A DNA stretch of 64,000 bases from Halorubrum sodomense. Lineage in GTDB: Archaea > Halobacteriota > Halobacteria > Halobacteriales > Haloferacaceae. Within the stretch, counting starts at the first letter, position 1; every line of letters begins with the position of its first letter. This document shows positions 1 through 9,942 of this stretch, piece after piece. Below the pieces are notes generated by a model that had not been told where the DNA came from, searched no databases, and was given only the letters and a program-made list of their open reading frames with translations. The position numbers and the translations under genes are program-made. The stretch is from the NCBI RefSeq assembly GCF_900111935.1, contig NZ_FOYN01000002.1, forward strand, positions 372,001 through 436,000. The letters are read 5' to 3'.

Positions 1-162
1 CGTCACTTCATGACCGAAGACCTGATCACGGTCAACGCCACGCGGACGGCGCGGGAGGTCGCCCAGGAGCTCATCAGCAACGACATCGAGCAGGTCCCGC
101 TCGTGTCGGGCACGGACCTCGACGGGATCGTCCGCGACGTGGACCTGCTGGAGGGGCTGTAG
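1..162 (+). CDS. CBS-domain protein, C-terminal fragment
   Basis: The open frame runs in from the window edge and ends at TAG 160-162. The 53 visible residues read as the second half of a CBS repeat: MTEDLITV, then a helix (TAREVAQELISN), then QVPLV and DLDGIVRDVDLL. CBS pairs bind adenine nucleotides and act as energy or ligand sensors. The N-terminal part, which would show any attached domain, is outside the window. The stop codon directly abuts the ATG of glyS, so the two genes are probably co-transcribed and translationally coupled. Confidence 0.8.
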   Translation, partial: RHFMTEDLITVNATRTAREVAQELISNDIEQVPLVSGTDLDGIVRDVDLLEGL

Positions 163-1965
163 ATGGCCGCGGACGCGCTCGCCGAACTCGCGAAGCGCCG
201 CGGGTTCTTCTTCGGCTCGAACGGCGCGTACGGCGGCACCGCCGGCTTCTACACGTTCGGGCCCCAGGGCGCCGCCCTCAAGCGGAACGTCGAGGACGCG
301 TGGCGCGACCGGTTCACCATCCGCGAGGGGAACCGCGAGATCGAGGCGCCGACGGTGATGCCCGAGCCCGTCTTCGAGGCCTCCGGTCACTTGGAGGGGT
401 TCGACGACATGCTCGTCGAGTGCCCCGAGTGCGGCGAGTCCCACCGCGCCGACCACCTCGTCGAGGACGCCACCGAGGTCGAGGACGCCGAGGCGCTCCC
501 CGGCGAGGAGGTCGCGGAGCTGATCGCGGACAACGAGATCGCCTGCCCGGCCTGCGGCACGCCGCTCGCCGGCGAGCCGGTCGAGGCGTTCAACCTCATG
601 TTCGCGACCGACATCGGGCCCGGCGACGCCCAGCCCGGCTACCTCCGCCCGGAGACCGCCCAGGGCATCTTCGTCGAGTTCCCGCGGCTGAAGGAGTACG
701 CCCGCGGGAACCTCCCGTTCGGGATCACCCAGATCGGCCCCGCCTACCGCAACGAGATCTCGCCGCGCGGCGGGCTGCTCCGCCTCCGCGAGTTCACGCA
801 GGCCGAGCTGGAGCAGTTCATCGACCCCGAGGCGGACGAGCCGCCCCTCGACCGCGTGCGCGACGTCGAGGTCCGGCTGTACCCCGCGACCGAGCAGGAG
901 GCCGACGACGGCGACTACCTCGAGACGACGGTCGGCGAGGCGGTCGAGTCGGGGGTCATCGGCTCCCCGTGGGTCGGCTACTACCTCGGCGTCGCCCAGG
1001 AGTGGTACGAGCGCGTCGGCGTCGACCTCGACCGGTTCCGGTTCCGCCAGCACCTCGCCGGCGAGCGCGCCCACTACGCGGCCGACTGCTGGGACGCGGA
1101 GAGCGAGGTCGACGGCGACTGGATCGAGATCGCCGGCTTCGCGTACCGCGGCGACTACGACCTCTCGAAGCACGACGAGCACGGCGACGACTCCTTCACG
1201 GTGTTCAAGCGTTACGACGAGCCGAAGACGGTCGAGCGCGCGACCGTCGATCCCGACATGTCCGTCCTCGGGCCCGAGTTCGGCGGCGACGCGGCCGCGG
1301 TCGCGGAGGCGCTCGAGACGCTCGCCGAGCGCGACCCGGACGCCTTCGACGGCGAGACGGTCGCGGTGACGGTGGGCGAGGGCGACGACGCGGCGACCCG
1401 CGAGGTCGACGCCGACGTCGCGAACTTCTCGGTCGAGGAGGTGACCGAGAGCGGCGAGCACATCACGCCCCACGTCGTCGAGCCCTCCTTCGGCGTCGGC
1501 CGGACCGTCCAGACGCTGCTGGCGCACGCGTACAACGAGGACGAGGTCGACGGCGAGGCGCGCACCTACCTCTCCCTGGAGCCCGAGGTCGCGCCGCAGG
1601 ACGCCGCCGTCTTCCCGCTGGTGACGAACGACGACCGCCTCACCGCGCTCGCCGACGAGGTCGCGGCCGACCTGCGCGCGGCGGGCCTCGCGGTCGCGTA
1701 CGACGACTCCGGCTCGATCGGCCGCCGATACCGCCGGCAGGACGAGGTCGGCACCCCGTTCTGCGTCACGGTCGACCGCGACGGCATCGAGGGCGACGGT
1801 CCCGACACGGTCACCCTTCGCGAGCGCGACTCCGCGGCGCAGGTCCGGATCCCGGTCGCGGACTTGGCCGACGAGCTGACCGCGCTGCGCGAGGGCGAGC
1901 CGTTCGCGTCCGTCGCCGACCGGTACGACGCGGTCGACACCGACGTCGAGACCGCGGGGAACTGA
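163..1965 (+). CDS. glyS: Glycyl-tRNA synthetase (class II, archaeal type)
   Basis: This 600-aa cytosolic enzyme charges tRNA-Gly with glycine using ATP. Near residue 1 it has the KRRGFFFGSNGAYGG start typical of the eukaryote/archaeal alpha2 GlyRS. A zinc ribbon formed by CPEC (about 87-90) and CPAC (about 127-130) interrupts the catalytic core. Motif 2 is YRNEISPRGGLLRLREF (about 196) and motif 3 is PSFGVGRTVQTLL (about 441). The anticodon-binding domain occupies the last 110 residues (LEPEVAPQDAAVFPL onward, with SIGRRYRRQDEVGTPFCVTV). Length is normal for the family. The ATG follows the CBS gene stop without a gap, and the kinase gene starts 4 nt after the stop. Confidence 0.97.
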   Translation: MAADALAELAKRRGFFFGSNGAYGGTAGFYTFGPQGAALKRNVEDAWRDRFTIREGNREIEAPTVMPEPVFEASGHLEGFDDMLVECPECGESHRADHLVEDATEVEDAEALPGEEVAELIADNEIACPACGTPLAGEPVEAFNLMFATDIGPGDAQPGYLRPETAQGIFVEFPRLKEYARGNLPFGITQIGPAYRNEISPRGGLLRLREFTQAELEQFIDPEADEPPLDRVRDVEVRLYPATEQEADDGDYLETTVGEAVESGVIGSPWVGYYLGVAQEWYERVGVDLDRFRFRQHLAGERAHYAADCWDAESEVDGDWIEIAGFAYRGDYDLSKHDEHGDDSFTVFKRYDEPKTVERATVDPDMSVLGPEFGGDAAAVAEALETLAERDPDAFDGETVAVTVGEGDDAATREVDADVANFSVEEVTESGEHITPHVVEPSFGVGRTVQTLLAHAYNEDEVDGEARTYLSLEPEVAPQDAAVFPLVTNDDRLTALADEVAADLRAAGLAVAYDDSGSIGRRYRRQDEVGTPFCVTVDRDGIEGDGPDTVTLRERDSAAQVRIPVADLADELTALREGEPFASVADRYDAVDTDVETAGN

Positions 1966-1969
1966 GGGC

Positions 1970-2593
1970 GTGACGCTCCCGGCCGCGGCGTGGCGCGAGC
2001 GCGTAGAGTTCGAGCGGCGGCTGGTCCACGCGAGCGGCACCCTCTACCCGGTCCCGTACCTGCTCGGGTGGATCTCCTGGGAGACGACGGGACGGCTGCT
2101 GGTGGGCAGCGTCGCGGTCGCGGCCGTCCTCGAGGCGCTGCGCCTCTCCGGGTCGGTCGGTCCGCTCGACCCGCTGTACGACGCCCTCGTCCGCGAGTAC
2201 GAGGCCGACGGGATCGCGGGCTACGCGCTGTATCAGGTGGGGATGGCCGCCACCGCGCTCGTCTTCGCGCCGGTGTTCGCCGTGCCCGCGATGTGGATGC
2301 TCTCCGTCGGCGACCCGATAAGCGGCGGCCTCGGGGAGAACGCGGCGACGGAGCCGAAGCGGCTCTCGGTGGTGGCCGCGATGGTGTTCGTCTGCTTCGG
2401 GATCGCGGTCCCGTACGCGATCCCCGAGTTCGGTCCCGACCCCGGCGTGATCGTCGCCTTGGCGGGCGCGGTCCCCGCCGCGATCGCCGACGGGCTCCCG
2501 CCGCTCGTCCGCGGCGTCGCCGTCGACGATAACCTCACCATCCCGCCCGCGGCCGCGTCGGGGATGTTCCTCGCGGCCTCGCTGATCGCGTAG
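1970..2593 (+). CDS. Dolichol/phytol kinase-like integral membrane protein
   Basis: A 207-aa protein beginning with GTG four bases after glyS. It has five to six hydrophobic segments. GDPISGGLGEN near residue 113 corresponds to the GDP-A loop of CTP-dependent polyprenol kinases, and DDNLTIP near the C terminus matches the conserved end motif of the dolichol kinase/phosphatidate cytidylyltransferase family. In haloarchaea such proteins are expected to phosphorylate dolichol or another isoprenoid alcohol for glycosylation or lipid metabolism. The substrate is inferred only from the family. The lysine-rich region after the GDP motif is replaced by ATEPKRLSV, so the protein is somewhat divergent. 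Confidence 0.7.
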   Translation: MTLPAAAWRERVEFERRLVHASGTLYPVPYLLGWISWETTGRLLVGSVAVAAVLEALRLSGSVGPLDPLYDALVREYEADGIAGYALYQVGMAATALVFAPVFAVPAMWMLSVGDPISGGLGENAATEPKRLSVVAAMVFVCFGIAVPYAIPEFGPDPGVIVALAGAVPAAIADGLPPLVRGVAVDDNLTIPPAAASGMFLAASLIA

Positions 2594-2650
2594 GGGCCGA
2601 TCGGACGGACGCGGTCGCGCCGCCGCTCGCCGAACGGGACTGAGAGAAGC

Positions 2651-2734
2651 GCCGAGGCGGAGATTTGAACTCCGGTGTCCGAATGGACAGTAGATTTCGA
2701 ATCTACCGCCTTGGCCAGGCTAGGCTACCTCGGC
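2651..2734 (-). tRNA. tRNA-Ser (anticodon CGA)
   Basis: Reading the minus strand gives an 84-nt cloverleaf. The acceptor stem GCCGAGG pairs with CCTCGGC. The anticodon stem GTAGA/TCTAC carries the loop with CGA. The variable arm is long and paired (TGTCC-ATTC-GGACA), as expected for a class II tRNA. The T arm is CGGAG-TTCAAAT-CTCCG. Anticodon CGA decodes UCG. No intron is seen, and CCA is not encoded. The gene sits in the 275-nt space between the dolichol-kinase-like gene and moxR. Confidence 0.96.
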
Positions 2735-2867
2735 TCGCTTCGACGTTGACCGGTTCCGCTGTTATGCGTTTCGATCGCGTCCGCGACGCGACCGGATCCG
2801 TCGGCCGGCCGCCTCGCGGTCCCGGGTTTCCGGCAACGCTTTTCGGCCCGGCCCCCGTGCGGTCGGT

Positions 2868-3830
2868 ATGGACGTCCCCGAAGCGGCCGACGCCTGCGCC
2901 CGCGTCGTCGACGAGGTCGGCGGCGCGGTCGTGGCCGACCGCGAGTTCCTCGACCGCGTCACGCTCGGCATCCTCGCCCGCGGCCACGTCCTCTTGGAGG
3001 ACGTGCCCGGCACCGGCAAGACGCTCTCGGCGCGCTCGTTCGCGACCGCGCTCGGACTGGAGTTCTCCCGGATCCAGTTCACGCCGGACCTCCTGCCCGC
3101 CGACGTCACGGGCACCAACGTGTTCGACGAGCGCGACGGCTCCTTCTCGTTTTCCCCCGGCCCCATCTTCGCGAACGTCGTCCTCGCCGACGAGATCAAC
3201 CGCGCGCCGCCGAAGACGCAGGCCGCCCTGCTGGAGGCGATGGAGGAGGGCCAGGTGACCGTCGACGGCGAGACTCACGACCTGCCGAGCCCCTTCTACG
3301 TCATCGCGACGCAGAACCCGGTCGAGAGCGAGGGCGCCTTCCCGCTGCCGGAGGCCCAGCTCGACCGGTTCACGATCAAGACCTCCATCGGCTACCCCGA
3401 CGAGGACGGCGAGTTGGAGCTGCTCCGCCGCCGCGCCGGACGCGTCGAGCAGTCCCCGACGGTCGACCGCGTCCTCGACCCCGACGCCGTGGCGGCGCTG
3501 CGGGAGGTGCCCGAGTCGGTCCGGGTCGACGACGACCTGTTGCGCTACGCGGCGGCGCTCGCGCGGGCGACGCGCGAGGACCGCCGCGTCGAGGCCGGCG
3601 TCTCCCCCCGCGGCACCCAGCGCCTCTTCGAGACGGCGCGGGCGGCGGCGGTCATCGCCGGCCGCCAGTTCGTCACGCCCGACGACGTGAAGCGCGTCGC
3701 AGAGCCGACGCTCGCCCACCGGCTCGTGTTGACCCCGGACGCGGCCGTCAACGACGTCGACGAGCGAGACGTGATCGACGACGTGCTCGACCGGATCGCG
3801 GTGCCGACGGTCGAGGCGCCGGAGGCGTAA
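2868..3830 (+). CDS. MoxR-family AAA+ ATPase
   Basis: A 320-aa AAA+ ATPase with Walker A DVPGTGKTLSARSF (about residue 46), Walker B VVLADEINRAPPKTQAALLE (about 104) and the characteristic ATQNPVESEGAFPLPEAQLD sensor 1/arginine-finger region. The C-terminal lid domain ends with helices typical of MoxR/RavA proteins. MoxR ATPases act as chaperone-like factors that help assemble or metallate partner complexes, often with DUF58 and vWA proteins encoded next door. No such partner follows here: the next gene, pyrE, converges. The partner must therefore be elsewhere, and the substrate is unknown. Confidence 0.92.
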   Translation: MDVPEAADACARVVDEVGGAVVADREFLDRVTLGILARGHVLLEDVPGTGKTLSARSFATALGLEFSRIQFTPDLLPADVTGTNVFDERDGSFSFSPGPIFANVVLADEINRAPPKTQAALLEAMEEGQVTVDGETHDLPSPFYVIATQNPVESEGAFPLPEAQLDRFTIKTSIGYPDEDGELELLRRRAGRVEQSPTVDRVLDPDAVAALREVPESVRVDDDLLRYAAALARATREDRRVEAGVSPRGTQRLFETARAAAVIAGRQFVTPDDVKRVAEPTLAHRLVLTPDAAVNDVDERDVIDDVLDRIAVPTVEAPEA

Positions 3831-3868
3831 CTCGGGGAAACCGGTCCGCGCTCCCGGGCTCGTCCGCC

Positions 3869-4417
3869 CTACTCCCCGTCGCGCGCGTCGAGCAGCTCGG
3901 TCGCCGTGAGCAGCGACTCCAACTCGACGCCGTGCTCGGCGAGCAGCTCCGCGGCGCCCTCCTCGCGGTCGACGACGACCAGCACGCGGTCGACGGTCGC
4001 GCCCGCCTCGCGCAGCGCCTCGACCGCGTCGACCGCCGACTGCCCCGTCGTCGCGATGTCTTCGATCACGACGACCTCCTCGCCGTCGTCGAGTCGGCCC
4101 TCGATCCGGTTGCCCGTGCCGTACTCCTTCGCCTGCTTTCGCGCGATGACGTACGGGCGGCCGAGCTCCGCGGCCGTGACGGCCACCAGCGGGACGGCTC
4201 CGAGGGCGACGCCCGCCAGCTTCGCGTCCGCGTCCGCGAGCCGGTCGGTGAACGCCTCGGCGACGAGCGTCAGGGCGTCCGGGTCGGTCTCGAAGCGGTA
4301 TTTGTCGACGTAGTAGTCGCTCGTGCCGCCGTGCGACAGCTCGAACTCGCCGAACCGGACGGCGTCGGCCGCGGTGAGCGCCGCGATCAGCTCGCGTCGT
4401 CGGTCGTCGTCGGTCAT
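3869..4417 (-). CDS. pyrE: Orotate phosphoribosyltransferase
   Basis: This 182-aa enzyme converts orotate and PRPP to OMP in de novo pyrimidine synthesis. The PRPP-binding loop is [20 protein letters not shown]. The substrate region contains [18 protein letters not shown] near the N terminus and [14 protein letters not shown] in the middle. I chose the ATG at 4417 ([14 protein letters not shown]) because a longer frame to 4444 adds only nine atypical residues. It converges with moxR and lies 61 nt downstream of the large histidine kinase on the same strand. Confidence 0.95.
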   Translation of the reverse strand: MTDDDRRRELIAALTAADAVRFGEFELSHGGTSDYYVDKYRFETDPDALTLVAEAFTDRLADADAKLAGVALGAVPLVAVTAAELGRPYVIARKQAKEYGTGNRIEGRLDDGEEVVVIEDIATTGQSAVDAVEALREAGATVDRVLVVVDREEGAAELLAEHGVELESLLTATELLDARDGE

Positions 4418-4478
4418 ACGGGGAAACGGGCCGCCGGCGACCATAAACGGGTCGGAACGCGCGGACGCCGCGGGTCGG

Positions 4479-7400
4479 CTACCGCTCTTCCCCGCCGGCG
4501 AGCCCCGACCCGCCTCGCTCCGCCGCCGGGAGGACGAGGGTCACCGTCGCCCCCTCGCCGTCGAGCCCCGAGCCGAACCGTATCTCGCCGCCGTACGCCT
4601 CCACGACCCAGGCGGCGATCCACAGCCCGACGCCGGTGTTGTGCTGTAGCTGCGTCACCTCGCGGGCCCCGGTGATCACCTCCCGAACCGCGGTCGGGAT
4701 CCCCGGGCCGTCGTCTGCGACGCGCACCGCCACGACCCCGGCGTCCGGGTCGCGCTCGGCGGTCACCGCGACGCGCGGAGCGTCGCCGCCGTGTTCGACG
4801 GCGTTCTCCACGAGGCTGTCGACAGCGACGGCGAGGCGGTCGTCGCCGCGCACCGCGATGCCGTCCGGCACGTCGGCGGTGATCCGCGCCTCGGGACTGT
4901 CGGCCGCGTGCCGGGCCGCGACCTCCTCGACGACGGCGCCCACGTCGATCGGCTCGGGATCGGTCACGTACCCCTTCTCGACGACCCGGCGGAGCGTGGT
5001 GGCGCCGTCGGCGACCCCGGCCAGCCGCTTGCCGGTGGCCTCGATCCGGCGGGCGTAGTCGCGGATCCGGTCGTCGTCGGTCCGGTCGGCGATCTCGCCG
5101 GCGAAGCCGAACACGACGTTCAGCTCGTTGCGCAGGTTGTGCCTGAGGATCCGGTTGACGATCCGCACGTACCGCTCGCGGCGCTTCCGGTCGGTGATGT
5201 CGGTGTAGATGCCGAACGCCCGGCGGGCCCCCTCCGTCTCGTAGCTGAACCCGCGGAAGAGGAACTCCCGCGGCCCGTCCACGGTCTGTCGGCGGACTTC
5301 CTCGGTCGCGAAGCCGCGGTCGCGGACCAGCGAATCGAGGTCCGCCGCCGCCGGACCGCCGCGCTCCTCGCGGCTCCCCAGCCGGTCGTCGTGGATGTCT
5401 AGCGCCCCGATCGTCCGACCGCGGAGCGCCGCCTCGTCCGCGCCGAACTGCGACTCGAACGCGGGGTTGACTCCGTCGATGACCGTCTCGTCGTCCGCTA
5501 AGACGACCTCCATCACGGGGTCCGGGATCCGGTCGAACAGCCGCCGGAAGCGGTCGCGCTCGGCGGACAGCTCGGTCCGCGTCCGGCGGAGGTCGGTCGT
5601 GTCCGACAGCGACCCGACGACGCCGGTCCCGTGGTCGGAGAGCCGCGACAGGCGCAACTCGCCGTGTCGCGGTCGGCGGTCGCCGTCGCGGTCGGCGGTC
5701 AGTTCGACCGTCCGGGCCGGCTCCGTCCCCTGGCTCCCCTCAGTCGCCGCGTCCGTGAGCGCCGCGACCGCGTCGACCACCCGCGGCGCGTCGGCGTCGT
5801 CGACGAGCGCGGCGAGTCGCTCTCCGACGACCTCGTCGAGCCCGCCGGCGCCGAACCACGCGACGAACGGCGCGGTGGCGTAGGTGACGGCCCCCTCGCC
5901 GTCGAGCACGCACACCATGTCATCGACGTTCTTGAGCGCGTCCTCGTAGGTGCGGAGCCGGCGACGGCGGTCGGCGGCGTCCATCGCGGCGACCGCGTTC
6001 GTCGCCAGCAGTTCGAGGACGGAGACGTCGCTCTCGTCGAAGGCGTTCGGCTCGACGGCGCCGACGATGAACGCGCCGTGGTCGCCGAGCGGAACCGCCG
6101 CGACGGAGCGCATCCCGTGGTACGACCGCCCGTCGTCGACCGCCGCGAGGTCGTCTTCCACCCGCGGTTCTCCCGCCTCGAACACCCCGCCAGTGAGCCC
6201 CTCGTCGGGGCGGCGCGGCCCGCGGCTGTCCGCGAACCGGTCGCCGAGCCCGTCGCTCGTGGCGACCAGCCGGAGCCGCTCCGTCTCGGGGTCGTACAGC
6301 CGGACGCCGCTGATCTCGTAGCCGAGGACCTCGTCGGCGGCCTCGATCAGCCGGCCCGCGACGGCCTCCCGGTCGTCCTCGCGCTGGATCCGCTCGACGG
6401 TGCCGAGGAGCCGTTCGAGGATCCGCTCGCGGCGCTTCCGCTCCGTGGCGTCGGCGAAGAACACGGAGAGCCCGTCCGGAGAGGGGTACGCGGTCACCTC
6501 GGTCCACAGGTCGAGCGGCTCGTAGCGGTCCTCGAACGAGACCGGCTCCTGCGTCTCCATCGCCCGACGGTAGTTCTCCTCGTACTCCTCGCCGATCGCG
6601 GCCGGGAACTCCTCCCAGATGTCGGTGCCGAGCAGCTCGTCCGGCTCGCGGTCGAGCAGCAATCCCGCCTTCTCGTTGACGTAGGTGAACCGCCAGTCTG
6701 AGTCGAGCGCGAAGAACGCGTCGTCGATCCGTTCGAGCGTCCGTTCGAACCGCTCGATCGCCGCCTCGCGCTCCTCGCGGGCGATCCGTCGCTCGATACC
6801 GCGGCCCAGCCAGTCGGCGAGCAGCTCCACGAACAGCCGCTCGGACTCGTCGAACGGACGGTCGCGGCGCTCCGGGTCGAGGAAACAGAGGCTTCCGAAC
6901 ACCTCGTCGTCGACGACGACGCGCCCGCCGACGTAGCTGCCGAACCCGAACCGCTCGTAGGCCGGGTCGTCGCCCAGCCCCGCGGCCTCGGGGTCCGTGA
7001 ACGCGACCACCTCGTCGCTCCGCACCGTCCGCTGACAGTAGGTCAGTTCGAGCGGGACCGATCGGTCCGCGTCGGGACCGCTCTCGAGGAACGAGTCCAG
7101 CGTCCCCGTCCCGTCGCTGTACTGCCGGATCTCCAGCCGGTCGCCGTCGACGTGCGAGGAGTAGCCGACCGAGAGTCCGAGCCGGTCCCGACCCAGCTCC
7201 AGGAGCTGATCGAGCTTCTCGTCGAGGTCGGTCGCCCGGTCCGAGACGATCCGGATGAACGGTTCGAGGACCGACTCCGCCTCGGCGCCGGCGGCGCGTT
7301 CGCCGGCTCCCGTTCCGTCGGCCGCCGCCCGCGCCGCGAGCCTGTCCGCGAGCGTCTCGCCGTCGGCCGCGAGCCGCCGCCCGGAGACGTACTCGACGCC

Positions 7401-7757
7401 GAGCCGGCTCGCGTCGATGGCGGCGTCGGAGTCGTCGCGGACCGTGTACGCGAGCACGGTCGCGTCCGGGTAGCGGTCGCGGACCGACCCGAGGCGGTCG
7501 AGCGCGACCGCGTCGCCCCCGGCCGCGAGGTCGGCGTCCGCGGCGCCGCCCCCGCTCGGCTCGGCCGCGTCGGGGTCGTCGCGCTCCCGGTCGACGCGCA
7601 GTCGGACGACCACGCGGTCCGGGTCGTCGGCCGCCTCCCGCCCGCTGTCCGCACCGCTCGCGAACTCGCTCGCTCGGCGGACGCGCGTCTCCTCCGGGAG
7701 TTCGCCCCACGCCGCCTCGACCGGCTCACCGACGTGAAGCGTCGACTCAGCGGACAT
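4479..7757 (-). CDS. Multi-sensor histidine kinase (pseudo-receiver, GAF, PAS)
   Basis: A 1092-aa soluble kinase. The first 150 residues look like a receiver-type fold that has lost its phospho-acceptor pattern ([19 protein letters not shown], then GVEYVSG). GAF 1 is about residues 165-335, PAS 1 about 340-445, GAF 2 about 455-600 and PAS 2 about 605-730. PAS 3 is about 745-870 and includes the [11 protein letters not shown] linker. The H-box is [14 protein letters not shown], the N-box [12 protein letters not shown], and the ATP lid is VADDGPGIP with [17 protein letters not shown], so the catalytic domain looks intact. There are no transmembrane segments, so it should sense an internal cue. 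No response regulator is encoded beside it, as is common in haloarchaea. Confidence 0.93.
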   Translation of the reverse strand: MSAESTLHVGEPVEAAWGELPEETRVRRASEFASGADSGREAADDPDRVVVRLRVDRERDDPDAAEPSGGGAADADLAAGGDAVALDRLGSVRDRYPDATVLAYTVRDDSDAAIDASRLGVEYVSGRRLAADGETLADRLAARAAADGTGAGERAAGAEAESVLEPFIRIVSDRATDLDEKLDQLLELGRDRLGLSVGYSSHVDGDRLEIRQYSDGTGTLDSFLESGPDADRSVPLELTYCQRTVRSDEVVAFTDPEAAGLGDDPAYERFGFGSYVGGRVVVDDEVFGSLCFLDPERRDRPFDESERLFVELLADWLGRGIERRIAREEREAAIERFERTLERIDDAFFALDSDWRFTYVNEKAGLLLDREPDELLGTDIWEEFPAAIGEEYEENYRRAMETQEPVSFEDRYEPLDLWTEVTAYPSPDGLSVFFADATERKRRERILERLLGTVERIQREDDREAVAGRLIEAADEVLGYEISGVRLYDPETERLRLVATSDGLGDRFADSRGPRRPDEGLTGGVFEAGEPRVEDDLAAVDDGRSYHGMRSVAAVPLGDHGAFIVGAVEPNAFDESDVSVLELLATNAVAAMDAADRRRRLRTYEDALKNVDDMVCVLDGEGAVTYATAPFVAWFGAGGLDEVVGERLAALVDDADAPRVVDAVAALTDAATEGSQGTEPARTVELTADRDGDRRPRHGELRLSRLSDHGTGVVGSLSDTTDLRRTRTELSAERDRFRRLFDRIPDPVMEVVLADDETVIDGVNPAFESQFGADEAALRGRTIGALDIHDDRLGSREERGGPAAADLDSLVRDRGFATEEVRRQTVDGPREFLFRGFSYETEGARRAFGIYTDITDRKRRERYVRIVNRILRHNLRNELNVVFGFAGEIADRTDDDRIRDYARRIEATGKRLAGVADGATTLRRVVEKGYVTDPEPIDVGAVVEEVAARHAADSPEARITADVPDGIAVRGDDRLAVAVDSLVENAVEHGGDAPRVAVTAERDPDAGVVAVRVADDGPGIPTAVREVITGAREVTQLQHNTGVGLWIAAWVVEAYGGEIRFGSGLDGEGATVTLVLPAAERGGSGLAGGEER

Positions 7758-7956
7758 CCCTGACGGAGGTGGTCCGCGGCGGTCGTCCGCGACGAGGGTA
7801 GTCCGGGGCGGTCATGCCCGTTCCGGTCCGCTCGTCTCGCGCGCTCGGTCGGGCGCCCGGCGGGAGCCCTTCGCACCGTCCGGCTCGGCGCGTCCACAGA
7901 TCATCGATTCACTCATTTCGCGAGGTACGAACGGCCCATTGATAACCGTTCCCTCC

Positions 7957-7978
7957 GGGCTCTCGAAATCGAGAGCCC
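7957..7978. repeat. Perfect 9-bp inverted repeat between divergent genes
   Basis: GGGCTCTCG (7957-7965) and CGAGAGCCC (7970-7978) are separated by AAAT. The element lies in the 290-nt space between the divergently transcribed histidine kinase and gatB, about 70 nt upstream of the gatB ATG. No T-run follows, so it is more likely an operator or a 5' leader hairpin than a terminator. I see no convincing gene in the rest of this spacer. Confidence 0.5.
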
Positions 7979-8047
7979 CGCCGGGCGCCCGCCTCGGCGG
8001 CCGTCGTCCCGACACGATTTAGGCGGCCCGCTCACAACGGACCGGTA

Positions 8048-9535
8048 ATGAGCACGCAGGCCGCGACGGCGGACCGGACGGTCGTGATCGGGCTGGAGGT
8101 CCACGTCCAGCTCGAGACCGACACGAAGATCTTCTGCGGCTGCTCGACGGAGCCCGCCGAGGACGAGGCGCCGAACACGCGCACCTGTCCGACCTGTCTC
8201 GGGCTGCCGGGCGCGCTCCCCGTCCTCAACGAGGGCGCCGTCGAGGCCGCCGTGAAGATCGGGAAGGCGATCGACGCCGACATCCCCGAGACGACCACGT
8301 TCCACCGGAAGAACTACTACTACCCCGACCTCCCGAAGAACTTCCAGCTCACCCAGTACGACGCGCCGATCTGCCAGGCGGGCGAGCTGGAGGTCCGCGT
8401 CGACGGCGACCCCCGAACGATCGGGATCACCCGCGCGCACCTCGAGGAGGACCCCGGGAGCCTCCAGCACGCCGGCGGCTCCATCGAGTCCGCGACCCAC
8501 ACCCTCGTCAACTACAACCGCGCGGGGACCCCCCTCATGGAGATCGTCACGGAGCCGGACTTCCGCTCGCCGGCCGAGACGCGCGCGTTCCTCGCGAAGC
8601 TGGAGGAGGTGCTGGAGTACCTCGGGGTGTTCGACCCCGGCCGCGACGGGAGCCTGCGCGTCGACGCAAACGTCTCCCTCGTCCCCGACGAGCACGTCGC
8701 GGACGACGGGACGATCGACGCCGAGGCGCTCGACGAGGTCAACCGCGCCGAGGTGAAGAACATCTCCAGTCACAAGGGCGCGGAGCAGGCGCTCGCCTAC
8801 GAGGTCACCCGCCAGGAGAACGTCCTCCGGCGCGGCCGCGAGATCGAACAGGAGACCCGCCACTGGGACGAGGACCGCGGCGTCACCGTCGGGATGCGCT
8901 CGAAGGAGGCCGAGAAGGACTACCGCTACTTCCGCGAGGGCGACCTCCCCGCGCTGGAGGTGGCCGACTGGAAGGAGCGGATCGCGATCCCGGAACTCCC
9001 CGACGCCCGCCGCGAGCGCTTCCGCGAGGAGTACGGGCTCGACCGCGAGGCGGCCTCGAAGCTCACCTCCACGAAGGCGGTCGCGGACTTCTTCGAGGAC
9101 GTGGCCGGCGAGTTCGACCCGGACCTCGCCGCGACGTGGGTCGCGGACAACCTGCTCGGCGAGCTCAACTACCGCGAGATGGAGGTGACCGACGTCGAGG
9201 GCCGGCTCGACGAGTTCACGCGGCTGATCGAGCTGGTCGCCGCCGACGAGCTCACGGTGAAGAACGCCGAGGAGGTCGTCCTCCGCGAGATGCTCGACGA
9301 GGGCGACGACCCCGAGACGGTCATCGAGCGCGAGGGGCTGGGGAAAGCCGAGAGCGGCGAGGTCGAGGCCGCCGTCGAGGCCGCCATCGACGAGAACCCC
9401 GACGCCGTGAGCGACTACCGCGACGGCGACGAGGGCGCGATCAACTTCCTCGTCGGCCAGGTGATGCAGGCGACCGGCGGCAGCGCCGACCCCGGACAGG
9501 TGAACGGCCTGCTCCGCGAACAGTTGGACGGCTGA
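8048..9535 (+). CDS. gatB: Aspartyl/glutamyl-tRNA(Asn/Gln) amidotransferase subunit B
   Basis: A 495-aa kinase/tRNA-binding subunit of GatCAB, which amidates Glu-tRNA-Gln or Asp-tRNA-Asn. It has GLEVHVQLETDTKIFCGCS at residues 17-35, the zinc-binding CxC...CPTC pair, FHRKNYYYPDLPKNFQLTQY, and GITRAHLEEDPGS. The tail domain (about 340-495) ends in the YqeY-like helical region NFLVGQVMQATGGSADPGQV. GatA and GatC are not in this window, as is usual in haloarchaea where the genes are dispersed. Length is normal, and the ATG is preceded by the spacer described at 7957. Confidence 0.97.
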   Translation: MSTQAATADRTVVIGLEVHVQLETDTKIFCGCSTEPAEDEAPNTRTCPTCLGLPGALPVLNEGAVEAAVKIGKAIDADIPETTTFHRKNYYYPDLPKNFQLTQYDAPICQAGELEVRVDGDPRTIGITRAHLEEDPGSLQHAGGSIESATHTLVNYNRAGTPLMEIVTEPDFRSPAETRAFLAKLEEVLEYLGVFDPGRDGSLRVDANVSLVPDEHVADDGTIDAEALDEVNRAEVKNISSHKGAEQALAYEVTRQENVLRRGREIEQETRHWDEDRGVTVGMRSKEAEKDYRYFREGDLPALEVADWKERIAIPELPDARRERFREEYGLDREAASKLTSTKAVADFFEDVAGEFDPDLAATWVADNLLGELNYREMEVTDVEGRLDEFTRLIELVAADELTVKNAEEVVLREMLDEGDDPETVIEREGLGKAESGEVEAAVEAAIDENPDAVSDYRDGDEGAINFLVGQVMQATGGSADPGQVNGLLREQLDG

Positions 9536-9567
9536 GCCGCGGCCGCCGCGAACGCGTTCCCGTCTCA

Positions 9568-9885
9568 ATGGCCATCGTCGATACCGTCGTGATCGGCCAC
9601 GCGGTCGCCCTGCTCCTCCTGCTCGCGTGGGCGATCCACGCCCGCGGGAAGGTCGGCCTGATAGCCGGCTACGACGGCGGTCTCCCGCCCGATCGCGAGG
9701 CGGAACTCGCCCGCGACGCGGCGGCGGTCCTCGTCGTCTCTGCGGCCGCGGCCGGTCTGCTCGTCGTCGACGCATGGATCGGCGCGGTCCCTCGACCCGG
9801 GCTGCTGGTGACGGTCGCGATCGGCGCCGCGGTCGCGTGGTTCCTCTGGACGTGGAACGGCCGCGCGGAGCCTCCCGCGGAGTGA
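9568..9885 (+). CDS. Small membrane protein, function unknown
   Basis: A 105-aa protein that starts with ATG 33 nt after gatB (MAIVDTVVIGHAVALLLLL). Three hydrophobic stretches are visible: residues about 6-20, 54-70 and 76-92. A polar loop between the first two contains GLIAGYDGGLPPDREAELAR. The tail is short and charged. I do not recognise a catalytic motif. Its position suggests co-transcription with gatB, and similar short proteins are common in haloarchaea without assigned roles. Confidence 0.65.
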   Translation: MAIVDTVVIGHAVALLLLLAWAIHARGKVGLIAGYDGGLPPDREAELARDAAAVLVVSAAAAGLLVVDAWIGAVPRPGLLVTVAIGAAVAWFLWTWNGRAEPPAE

Positions 9886-9942
9886 CCGTCGGGGAGCCGC
9901 TCGAACCGTGCGATTGACGCCCGCCCGCCCGCTACCGCGCCC

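Noticed and set aside
300-1973. 557-codon plus-strand frame overlapping glyS
   Set aside because: It is Arg-rich out-of-frame reading of GlyRS, with no domain evidence.
7957-7978. Intrinsic terminator
   Set aside because: There is no T-run after the stem, and the genes on both sides diverge from this spacer, so a terminator would be misplaced.
7913-9775. 620-codon open frame on the minus strand opposite gatB
   Set aside because: It is antisense to a certain gatB, has Arg/Leu/Val-rich GC-driven composition and no recognisable motif. Such frames arise from the GC3 bias.
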